A stretch of 64,000 bases of DNA from Isoetes taiwanensis (Eukaryota > Streptophyta > Lycopodiopsida > Isoetales > Isoetaceae), in NCBI GenBank assembly GCA_021234155.1, contig JAJEKV010000133.1, positions 246,001-310,000 of the forward strand, written 5' to 3'. The notes beneath the pieces were generated by a model, which saw nothing but the letters and a program-made list of their open reading frames with translations, was not told where the DNA came from and did not search any database. This document shows positions 51,535 to 62,300 of this stretch, one piece after another (the first letter of the stretch is position 1; the number at the start of each line of letters is the position of its first letter). A program made the translations under genes and the position numbers.

Positions 51535-54500
51535 CAAAGTAGTTCGGGGCTCGAATTTATAATGTACTACCACTCGTAGAAAATCCAGCCAAAATCCCTT
51601 AATCATTTCCTAATGGTTCATTGCTGAGGTGGATATATGAGTACATGAAGGGCGTGTAAAAAATGACGGGCGGTTACACCCACCAGCACCCAAATTAAGC
51701 AAAAGCAGGGGTGCTTTTAACGGGCTAAAACCCTGCTATACGCATACGTCTGGACGCATACTTTTGATACCCACCAGCATACTTTTGCCCAAATAATTAA
51801 ATGTAAGGTTATTAATTTCAAGGCTAATGAGTTGATTGTATTTTTGACATTCGAAGATGGAGTCTGGGTGTAGAATCATTTGACAAGTGGTATAAGCAGT
51901 TGTAGTTATAAGACTCTATGGATTTTTGAGTTGAAAGTGTTGGGTTTTTGAGAATCACATTAGTGGAGCCAATAAATTCATATCCAAGGAGGTGGCTTCT
52001 TTTATATTAAATTATAAAAATCATAGCTAAGGACCCTTTATAAATAATCTTGTGAAGTTTACCTGCATCGACATTAGAGTAGTGGTTCTAACATTCTACA
52101 TCGACTTATTTGGGTTGTTAGGTCTTCATCACTTGTTTACCTTCTCCAACATAATATTGAATGAATTGGCAAGGGAAGTACATATCGAAAGTATATGTTT
52201 ATGGATTTAACAGAAAGATTGTGGAGTTGTTTCCTTATGGGAGGAAATGGGCTTAGGATGATAAGCATTGCATAAGGGAGAATGTTTAAATTTCTATTGT
52301 TCAATGAAGTTTATAGATCTACATCAGAATGACACAAGGCTTGGGACTTCTTCGACATGTTGGGATTGTTATCATGACCTTCATTACTAAGTTAGCCACT
52401 TCAACATGGTTAGGTTGTATGGGCAACCTCTACAAGGGGCTAGAGTATGATCTAGGCACATGTTTAGTAAATACTCTAATGAACATCACATGTCATTGTC
52501 TCAGTCATTGTATCACAATGTCTTGAAGTCTTGGTATTTGTTATGTACTTAGATCCTCCGGGGTCGGACTTCCAGGTTCGGTGGCCTGGGTTGCTCCGGC
52601 ATGAATCATGTTCTATGTTCTCTGTATTTGTGCTCTGTGACACTGGGCGTAGCTCTCCTCGCGAGGATGCTACGCCAGTAAACTCTTGTGAACCCCCATG
52701 GTAAGAGGTCTCCCAGTGCCAGACGTGGGCTGAGAGGGTATGTGCATACAAGGTTCATCCCACCACCTGCTACAGGGCTTGGAATGTAAGCTGGTTGGAC
52801 ATTACGCTGCTAACAAGGCCTTTATCTGGCTGAGCTTCCCATTGTCCCGGAGCTTTGTTTATGATGGTTTGGTACTTTGGTTATGTTCTTTGCTCTTGAT
52901 GTTCATGATGTTTCTTTTGTTGTCATTGTCTAGCATTGCACCATAGGTTCTTGTGTCTTTGAGACGTTTATGTTTTGTTATCCAAGACTTTCAAGATGTA
53001 CTATGCATGCAGAGGCAGCTTTGGGATCCCCACTTCGAGGACTAACCTCTTTGAGTGCATGCAGTGATTGAGCAAGGTGGTCAGTAGTAGCGGTACTGCT
53101 CTAGATCGTGGATGAGTTTGGAAGTTTCTAGAAGAGAAAGCTTTAGCTTGGTGTTGAACATATATTCATTTTGGATGTTGTTTCCCTAGAAATTATGTGA
53201 TAATTGATGGATTATAATGGATCATTCCCAATTATTTATTGGAAGATTAAATTCTTCACCAACATTATACATAAGTAAAGTTTTTACACCAACCTAGATC
53301 TAGTAAAGTTTTGGCAAGATACCGAGTTGCCAAGAGGGTCAACTCGGCAGGCTCGTCACAAGTTTGCATTATTTTCTTTTTACCATCTCCAAAGATTACA
53401 AGGTTCTCTTGTCAATGTCATCATCCACTTAATTATTTCATTTCAGATGTATTTTTTTTAACATGTCTTAGATAATGCGGTTGATGTCCAATTTGACCAT
53501 TTTTTGAGGGTGTCACGTTATACTCGTTGAAAGCTTGGTTGGAGTCCTTCTGCGAGGAACTAATGGAGTCAAGGTCAAACAATTGCTTTAGTTTCAAGTA
53601 GTTGTATTTTGATGGAAGTTTTAGATCCATGTCGGCTATCTAATACATTTATAACAAAGTAGAGGGTAGCCCTACATCACCCCAACCCCCCTCCCCCCTC
53701 CCCCCCTAGACTTCTCCCTTGCTCTTACTATCATGTTTAGGCTGTTTGTGTGGTGGGTCATCTGTGTACTCCTTCTAGATGAGTTTTTCAGGTGACTGGG
53801 TCTGGCTCTGGGTAAGGGTTTGGGTTTGAGACTAGGCTATAGCGAGGGCTTGATGGGCATGGCTATTAGAATCCACATCCCCCCCCTCCCCCGGACATGG
53901 TGAGGCAGCTACAAGGGTTTCCATGGAAAGAAAAGACAAAAATCCATATTATTTTCAATCCAAACCTTGTCCCCATTCCCCTTTTTCAAATGGCATAAGG
54001 TATCTTCTAAGTTCATTAAGGTACTACACAAATGTCTACAATTGCCAAAACCATAGCCAAACATTGTGTATTTAAAAATACAGTTTGGCCTCCCAACTTG
54101 ATTAACATTTGTATTTCCAAGATCATATCATTTATAGTTTAGTATTCATTTATAGTTTAGTTTATTTTTTGCAACACAAACCATTAACATCCAACATATA
54201 AAAAATAAATCCCCCAACACATAACAACCATTGACATTAACAACCAACACATAACTACCATTGACATTAATTAACACAACCATTGGGTCTAACACATTTA
54301 AATTAAAATCCCCCTTAAACCCCCTTTGGTTTGGGTGCATATTCACACGGGGGGTGACTCCATGCAACGAGAGCTGTTGGATAGGCATATTCACCCCTTA
54401 TTCCTTAATCTACACCGTACGTAAAGTTCCTCGTTTGTGGGGTATGCAAGTACAAAATTTGCTATACTGTATAACAAGATTCGCAAAATACTATAGGATT

Positions 54501-54960
54501 TCAAGCGGAATACTATATGGTGTTGATTTCGTACGTGCAAAATACAATTATGAGGGCTGGGTAGAAGCATGAAAGGGTGATTGAATTTTTTTGTATATTG
54601 ATGTAGAAATTCGATTCGGCTAAATTGTTTGTAATGTACATTTTGAACTTTACATGGACTTGCCTATCAGTAATAAAGGCGGTTGACGTACAATATTCTC
54701 CATGATTATACCAAATCCTCCCGAAATCTTGGCGCTCATTTTGAACTTTCCTCATCGATGAAACATGGCTCCGGATTCTACCTCAAGGAAAACTTGCCCC
54801 GAATCGATTATACCTGCTCCTAAATCGAATGCATTTCAAGAAACAAATGTATCTTGAATAAATTGAAATCCCTTTCCTTCAAGCAGTAATACAAATCCCT
54901 TCAAGCGATAATACAAATGTTAATAATTTGATTTTTGTGCGGGATGTTGTATCCCCTTTC
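51535..54960. other. Non-coding stretch with one strong hairpin
   Basis: No gene recognised. C-rich runs occur at about 53680-53710 and 53879-53893. A tandem AACACATAACWACCATTGACATTAA pair lies near 54217-54275. Short open frames at 52329-52526 and 54261-54572 lack domains. The hairpin at 52642-52679 is listed separately. Confidence 0.5.
52642..52679. repeat. GC-rich nested palindrome
   Basis: ACTGG(G)CGTAGC pairs with GCTACGCCAGT over 11 bp with one bulged G. The enclosed TCCTCGCGAGGA is itself a perfect 12-nt palindrome. CACTGGG (52641-52647) also has a further inverse CCCAGTG near 52713-52719. No known RNA family is recognised. Confidence 0.85.
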
Positions 54961-54965
54961 TGCTA

Positions 54966-57921
54966 ATGGATCAATGTCTTAAAGCACCAGTTGAAGAAGA
55001 AACTATGGAAGAAGGATTGGACTCTCATGCAAGCACTTCGAGGTCGGCGTCGGTTCGGATGTCAATCCTCCCGCTGATGAAGTTTGAGGAAAGCACTCGC
55101 TACAAGCGTGCAAAGAAAAATCGAAACAGAGGGTTTGTAGGGGTGGATATGTGACATAGCCAATTAGAAGAAAGGTGAATGCTGATGTAAATCTCATAAT
55201 GAATGAGGTATCTAATTTGAATCCAAAACAACAAAGTATATTTGCAAAAAGATTATTGCAGGACAAAAGATTGCAATTCCTATTTGAGCCAGTCATTGGA
55301 AGGCCTCAAGAGGCTATCGTGAAAACAAATCTGTAAAGAATTTAAAGGATGGCCTCCAAGATGTCAAACATGCAAATAGCAATGACAAACTTGTCGCAAA
55401 GCATACGTGCATATCTATGGTGGTTGGAGAGGAAAGAGAATTACGAAGACTTCACTAGCGCCTAAGTTTTGAAAATACATCCTAGAAATATGAAACTAGC
55501 AAAGGAGAGAAGGAAAAGAATGTCACTAGGTGGAACAAATCATGGGCATTAGCGTGTCGAAATCCAAGAACAAATACTATAGATCAGGCTATCAAGGATA
55601 TGGTTGCTCAGTTTTGGTTAGATAACTCAAAGGTTTCACCAAAAATTAGAGATGTCATGAAGAAGAGGACACAACCAATTCAATATATTGACATTACACA
55701 TGTACAATGTTGAATTCGGTTGTAATTGCATCTTTTTTTTATAAATACGATGTTTTTATTTTGTAACACCCATGTAAAGTTTGTAACAGATTTCTTTACT
55801 TTTGAATGTAATGTAGATGCACGATCTGACTAGTTTGCTCTACATGGAAATGTCAAATTATTTCATGGCAACACGTACATGTATATTTGTTTACATGTAT
55901 ATTCTAGATGTATTGTAGATGTAGGCAGTAACTAAGAAGAAATTAGTGTGGAGATGTATTAATTGTCAAGAAATTATGTGACTTCATAGTAAATGAAATA
56001 AAATTCATGTCAGAATATACATGTATGTGTGGGAGTTTAGGGTCTTGAATATGTAAAAGATTTGTATGTAATGTAATGTAATGTAATGTAATGTAATGAG
56101 GTGACTAATTTTATTTCCATTGTAATTTTTGGTGAATTATTCCGTAATTTTGTGGATCGAGATCCGTGAGGTTCGGATTGGGTTTAGGCAATTTGAATAC
56201 TTAAAACCTTCTTGCATTAGAAAGCTAAAGGAAAGAAACACATGTTGTTGCGTGAAACATGAGCAATCAGATCTGCACAAAAGTGCATTTAATTTGATGA
56301 GGTCAAGACTCCATGAAAATTGTTAGTGCAATTGTGGTGTGTCTTGGTGAAGCTCATCTTTGGGATTGTCAAGCCAAGAACATGACATTTGATAATGTTA
56401 GCACATTTTGGAGGGCTATGGTATGTGACGAGCAAAAAGCAACGAGTGGCATAAGCTACTTATGTATCAAATCAGTTGTGGAAATTGTGGGAAACAATTA
56501 ATTGAGTTGTGTCCAAGAGAATACAAGGAGCGCATTGATCAAACGCTTGATTGGCAAGTCTATGGTTACGTTAATGAGCCCTCGAAGAAAGGAACTTCAA
56601 CGAAGACTAAAGCTAATTGACAAGAAAAAGCTCCGGTATATGTTGGATAAAATGTTTGATCATATGTCGAAGTTTGTATATCATAACTTTGTGGCACATT
56701 GGCGAGCAAACAATTCAAGGAATCCATGAAGAGTCTTCGTGATGATACCAGATATCGGTTGTTGATTTCTGGAGAATTATACTTTGAAGCCATTCAACGA
56801 GATTCAAGCACAACATTGGTACAATGAACAAATCAGCATATTGGTCCACATCACGATGTTCAAGGTACAGGGTAAAATGAGGAAATGTGTGCACTTCTTT
56901 ATTTCAGATGACAAAATACATGATACTCACTTTGTACAAAAAGCATTCACTATGCACCTCAATTGGTTGAGAGAAAATAGTGCTGGCCATATGAAATACC
57001 ACTTAGTTTGGGGTGTGCAGCCCAATTCAAGTCCAGAAGAGCTTTCTATCATGTAACTAGGTATCATCAACGGCATAAGATCAGAATGCACTGGAATTTC
57101 TTTGGCTCAAGACATGGGAAGAGCACACATGATGGAGAAGGAGCCATAGCCAAACTATGGCTTGAGGCAGAACAAAGAAAAAAGGATGGGAAAGTGATAA
57201 AAAATGTAGAAACTGCATGTGAGGTTCTTGAAGAGAAAATTTGATGTGGAAAGGGTATTTTGGAAGGTGTCTAACATTGACCGCTCCCAAAGATTTGATG
57301 TGCTCCCGGTAAAAGGGGTGCAATCTCTTCATTTATCATCCATAGATCCAAATGATCCAACAAAGTTAATGTGTAGATCTCTTTCATGTTTTTGTAAGGC
57401 ATGCATCAATTTTGATTGGCCTGCTTTTGTGAGAATGCCGATCATTGTGGCGGTTGGGAGTTGAGAAAACTAGAGCCTACAAACAGGGGACAATGTTGAA
57501 GAAGATGGGTACGAGGCGAGGACCTGTGGGCAAATGACGTGGACAATGTGGATGAGACGGTCGGGTTGGAGATTATTTTGCATCATTCACATCCCCAGAC
57601 AATTATGAAAGGGTCCCTTATTATCTCATCCAGTGCACAGAAGTGAAACATGCCCTCGAAGAAGACACCAAGGATGACTATGGAAATGAATTTTATTGTG
57701 GTAATGAAGTTATGGCTGGTAACTACTTTGAATTGATTCCTGGTTGCCATCAAAAGTACGTGGCTTATTCAAGGAAAGAAAGTTCTTGTCCATCCCGAAA
57801 TCAAGAATGGGGTGAGATTTCCATTGAGCCACCAAACATAAGATTAAAGGTACATCTTATGCATATGAACTCGACTAACTATTGGCATGAAATGTTCTTT
57901 GGAAATTTGCCGAGATTGTAG
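54966..57921 (+). pseudogene. DDE-like transposase family, copy C (near full length, frameshifted)
   Basis: This is the longest family copy. In order: an N-terminal frame at 54966-55154 continuing to LLQDKRLQFLFEPVIGRPQE; MVAQFWLDNSKVSPKIRDVM near 55620; the CxC-type segment YLKPSCIRKLKERNTCCCVK near 56190; and MFDHMSKFVYHNFVAHWRAN near 56650. The catalytic core has SVVDF (first Asp, near 56768, shift after it), NEQISILVHI and HFFISDDKIHDTHFVQ (near 56900-56945). Then YHLVW is followed by CAAQFKSRRAFYHVTRYH, and MHWNFFGSRHGKSTHDGEGA near 57100. The C-terminal region ends GNYFELIPGCHQKYVAYSRK. Related proteins carry W-x-D-G-C-A-A-Q-F-K; here the Asp codon region is deleted at about 57013-57017. 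Several shifts make it non-functional. Confidence 0.75.
56067..56098 (+). repeat. (TGTAA)n microsatellite
   Basis: About six TGTAA/TAATG units in a row inside the copy C region, upstream of the CxC segment. Confidence 0.92.
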
Positions 57922-58201
57922 AATCTCGTAACACGCTAACCTGTTGTTGAAGTAACTTTTCTATGCACTAAGGCATGGACTTGCAAACTGAATGTAATCA
58001 GAATGTGATGTTCATGTAATCAGAAAATATTTTTATGTCCAAGCATACTGTCCAAAAGTCATGGTCCTTATAAAATGGATCCATGAACTAGATTAAAACA
58101 CAAACATTAATATATTGTTTATATAGTTCCAAGACTGTTATACTTAGTGCAAGCTGTAAAAACACCGTAGCGTATGGGTATTGGGATTCAAGATTCAAGA
58201 C

Positions 58202-58990
58202 TCAAGATTCATCCAGAAGATCCTGCAGTGTGAGATCAGCAATGGTCCTGTTCTCGAAAATTGTGAGAAGAGTGTCCAGGACAGCTGTTTGGAAGTTGGT
58301 GAAATCTAACAGAAGCAAGACATGTGCTTCTCGCTCTTGCCATTTATGATAGAGATTGGTAAAGTATGGTTTGAGGGCTATTGAATCTCCAAACCTCAGC
58401 CCTTTCAAAGACTTTGTTGATTGCTTTTGCATGCACAACTTCCTGCTTAAGTTGAATTAGAATACTTTCTAGTTCCGCTTTGAGATAATTGGGATTCCTC
58501 ATCCTCCTTGTCCACTTTGCTACTCCCATAGCTCATCCATGCTTCCAACATTGTTAAGTCTCCTCTGTCATTGCATCCAGTGTAGAACATCATAAGCAAT
58601 TGTTAGATTAGGAACAAAAGCATGTTTAAGAATAGGAGTACCTCTGAACTCGTGGCTGCCTCTCCGTTTGATTTTGTTCAATTGGTTTCCCTGTTTGGCA
58701 TTGATCTCCTCAAGAATAGGGTGCGCCAGGTGAGTTTGCATTTGAATTGGGGATATGGATTGTGATCTAGTCGTTCGATCTCTTCCCCCATCGAATCAAC
58801 TTCACCACCACAGGTAAAAGGAATTTTTATCCCTGTCTATTCCCTTCTCCCCTGTTTCTGATATGGCTCGTACCATGCCAATGATTTGTTCCTTAACCTG
58901 ATTGGACATTCTGCCAAAATACATCAACATCCTTTTCTCAAAATCTTTCTGACCCAATTGGCCAATGGTTGTTGCTGGCATATATCCCAC
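58202..58990 (-). pseudogene. Transposon-associated protein family X, copy 2 (fragmented)
   Basis: The minus strand starts at about 58990 (MGYMPATTIGQLGQKDFEKR). It then runs through TRSQSISPIQMQTHLAHPIL and SHEFRG near 58660-58760, PILKHAFVPNLTIAYDVLHW near 58600, and a C-terminal frame (58202-58438) NLYHKWQEREAHVLLLLDF ending ENRTIADLTLQDLLDES. It matches the 40.3-41.2 kb copy in four ordered blocks. Shifts and stops lie between blocks. It is convergent with transposase copy C, ending 0.28 kb from it, the same tail-to-tail layout as in the 46.3-kb transposon but with a different partner. Function unknown. Confidence 0.6.
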
Positions 58991-59011
58991 AAGCCTAGCT
59001 CAAATGAAAAG

Positions 59012-59345
59012 GCTATACTCAATGAGGAATATTCCTTTCAATGTAATAAGGAATATTCCTTGTAACTATGGGTGCACTTAAACAAACTAAAGAATATTCC
59101 TTTGAAGGTAATAAAGAATATTCCTGATAACTAGGCACTAAGGACACATATGGAGACGAGCCTTAAAACGTTCAAATTAGTGGTCAACAAGTGATTAAAT
59201 GACAAACAATTCACAAACTTGAAATCTACAAATAGAAACCGCTTCTAATCCCCTTATTAAAAATTAACTTTTGTAGAGCCCCAAATTTGAAATCTACAAA
59301 TAGATACTGCTTCTAATCCCCCTATTAAAATTTAACTTTGCCATT
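59012..59345. repeat. AGGAATATTCCT palindrome cluster and 63-bp tandem
   Basis: (A)GGAATATTCCT or AGAATATTCCT palindromes occur four times between 59028 and 59136, each followed by 'ttYaaNgtaataa' or 'gtaacta'-like sequence. At about 59213-59340 a 63-bp unit (CTTGAAATCTACAAATAGA, 'ccgcttctaatcccc') is tandemly duplicated. Confidence 0.85.
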
Positions 59346-60100
59346 GGCATCGAGTACAGTTAAAATCACAGGCACCTAACTCAGCTTCTAGAATCGTGAT
59401 CTAGCCGCATGCCATATTCTTTTCTTCTTTCTAACATTATCATAATATAGAGGCGCATCTTGAATCGGGATTTTCCGTTGTACTTGATCATGGTTTTAAG
59501 AGGATGGGGGTGTCGACAAAACCTTCAATAGATATTGTGCACCAAGTACATTGTAGATAAGCACTAAAGTTACAATGTACATTTCAACAATAATTTGCAC
59601 AAGAGACAAACAGAATTTGCTTAAACACAAATACAACGTGAGACTTATCTATATACGTATAAAGCTTTTTATTTGGGCAAAAACTTTTAAATTGCTTCTT
59701 TAATTCCATGCAACCAACAAGCAAAAATCCATTAGATAATATTTTTGTAAGTTGATAATTTATTCTCGTTTAACCGATATGTTTTCAAAAAGATCCAAGA
59801 ATATCATCAGAAATGTTCTATGCTTAAAATTAAACAATTTAAATCCCATCTCATTTAGAACCATTCTATAAGAAAAGCATAATAGTTTGTACATGTTACC
59901 TGCCTTCTCATTGATCATGAAGTATTGTACATGGAAGAACTATGGACAACACATTGAAATTTGAATACCTTAGGGGCACTTCTAAGTTTTCCCCATCCAA
60001 ATTATCCTTTTCAGAAATTACACATCCCTGAAAATTCTGAATTCATATGTCATTGCGCAATGTGATGAAGGTCACTTCCCATCAACGCCTCCTGAACATT

Positions 60101-60449
60101 TCACATTCTTGTTGATGTGCGCATTGTAACAAACTCCTCTACTGCAGAAGGATGTATACCAACAATTGGAGCTAAATTGAGCCTTTTGTTGCACTCCATT
60201 TTTAAAGCAATAGCAATTCCATATGTAATCTTAGGTGCATCAAAACACATTGCTCCTCCTAGCACTATGTCCTGTCCTGGGTCCAACAATAAGCTTCATA
60301 ACGGTTTTCTCTTGTCTCTCGGACATTGTATTCTTCATAGGATTGAATGTAGATGTATAAACTATAACATCACCCTTTAGTTGTTTCAAGTGCTTGTTAT
60401 TACTGTTGCCAACCAATCGAAAGTGGTTCTTTGGAAAGAACAAATGCAA
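60101..60449 (-). pseudogene. Glutathione reductase C-terminal (dimerisation) domain pseudogene
   Basis: Glutathione reductase is an NADPH-dependent flavoenzyme that regenerates GSH; its C-terminal domain forms the dimer and donates the His-Glu pair to the partner's active site. The minus strand reads [20 protein letters not shown], then TVMKLIV. After a 1-nt shift it reads [59 protein letters not shown] and a stop. The catalytic HPxxxEE motif and the family ending [11 protein letters not shown] are retained. The FAD and NADP domains are not found upstream, and no intron is visible, which allows a retrocopy fragment. One frameshift marks it as non-functional. Confidence 0.85.
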
Positions 60450-60454
60450 GGAAC

Positions 60455-62190
60455 ATTTTCATAATCTGCTTGGATCGCTATTATTAAAACCATTCAAGCA
60501 AGTACCTTCCATGAGGGCCACATGTGTCAAATTTATTCGTTTGTAACATCTCCCACGCCGGATCATTCCGGGACGGATGTCCGAGAATACTCATTGACCT
60601 TGATGGCAAATAACGATGCACTCTTTCAACTAATTTAATTCATGCTTAAAACATTCAAATCCAAACTCATCTAGATCATTCCAAATCTATAGTGCTACAT
60701 GAATATGAACGCAGCCTCTCATTAAGCATGTCGAAATCAACTTAGAAACTTCAAATCAGGACTTCAAATAAAAGGTGGCAACAAACATGTACTCAATTTA
60801 GAGAACGCCGCATGGTATGCCTCGGTTTGATTCCAAGTCCAAGCCATAGTAATGGTGCAGGATCCAATACATGGATCTGTATGACAAAACCATTTGCAAG
60901 TCTAACACGTATCGGGTTTTGCATGAGCTGAGGAGTCATTTTCCATACTAATATTTAAAGAAACAATTGAATGACAAATTTTTTGGTCTGACTAAAGAAT
61001 ACAAACAATTTCGCTGGCAATGGATAATTGTTGCTCAGATGTGACAAAAAAGTTGAGATAATGCCACAAAGACAATAATATAGCCAAGCTTGCATTTACC
61101 CAACCTGCGGACATCATCCTCTATTCATCATTTGGTTTAACTACTCATCATGGAAAATACTCCTCTTGTCGCCTTTGTCATGAACTCGGTCCGTCCAGCA
61201 AGTCAGAATCTAATCGCTTATGACCATGTCTCTTTTGGCAACTTAGCAACCTATTCAAAGGTGTGGTCATGGCAATCTTGAGAGTAAGCGTATCGCCTAG
61301 TAGCCTTTGGGACCATGTTTATTGTAGGGCCTATTGAGCATGTGAAAACGTAAAAGATATGGAGGATAGAAGATTTAAATTCTTAGATGGTGTCTTAATG
61401 GTTTTGGCCGGATACATGATGACAAGTGTTCGCAAGACTTTGTTACTATGAACAATGCCATAAGCATTATCTTGGTTGATGTTTTTGTGTTTGAGTTGGC
61501 CCCTTTGATAATCCCTATGAAGCTAATATCGGCCAAAGAAGATGAAATTCCTAGCAAACAAGTGAACTCCATTCAAGAAGGCCTCAAAACTCCACTACTT
61601 AGTCCAAGAAGAGAATCAGCTATGACAATAGGTCCTTGTGATGGCGAAATAAATCCGGACTCCATCCCTTTCTAGACCTTCAAGTCCGCTTCTTTGATAC
61701 AGGCTATGAGTACTCCCCGTTCTACAAGGAGTGTCTCCAAGGAGTATGCCTTTTCGTGAGGGAATCATGATGGCAGCATGAAAGACGGAAAGTGAAGAAC
61801 TAAAAGAATGATTATTTATTTACCTCTTCGCCGTAGAAAGAACGACTACGAAAGCGCCAGGGCCTCCAGCTCCGGTCTGTTGGTCTCAAGAAAATACGAT
61901 ATATGCAAAAATATATTTGCAGATCCGGCCTTCCAACACAAAGAGGAGAAAATGAACGTGGCTTTTAAACATGAGGCTTTGACCGAAAAGGACCAACCTC
62001 TCGCTTATTTTCGAACGAACAATGCAAAAGCACAAGTTCAACGTCGAAGAAGTGTTCTGTGGCCTTCTCGATACTAAATCCCACACTCTTATGCCTGGTT
62101 GCCCAGAGCAGGCCTCTCCGGTTAGCCAGTTTCAAGAGTGGCTGCCCAACAACGAAAACGACCGAGAGTTTACAGCCAATAACGGGTTTG
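60455..62190. other. Stretch without a recognised gene
   Basis: Plus-strand frames 61448-61675 (ends SIQEGLKTPLLSPRRESAMT...) and 61808-62077 look somewhat protein-like, but I recognise no domain. They could be remnants of a transposon ending at the 62.2-62.3 kb repeat. Nothing else identified. Confidence 0.4.
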
Positions 62191-62195
62191 GAGCA

Positions 62196-62300
62196 ATCAT
62201 AGGCATATTCCAAGCATATACTGGCATATACCTATAATATCCACAAACCCGCATAAACAAGGGTTTGCCCCCTTAGGGGCAACCCAAAAATATAGAACGT
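62196..62300 (-). repeat. Dispersed ~95-bp repeat with a hairpin core, copy 2
   Basis: Inverse of 12333-12432, core GGGTTTGCCCCCTTAGGGGC then AACCC. Conservation covers the hairpin and about 60 bp on one side only, as expected for a transposon end. Which side is the element is unclear. Confidence 0.7.

Noticed and set aside
60117-60380. Plus-strand frame of 87 codons
   Set aside because: It is the antisense shadow of the glutathione reductase remnant.
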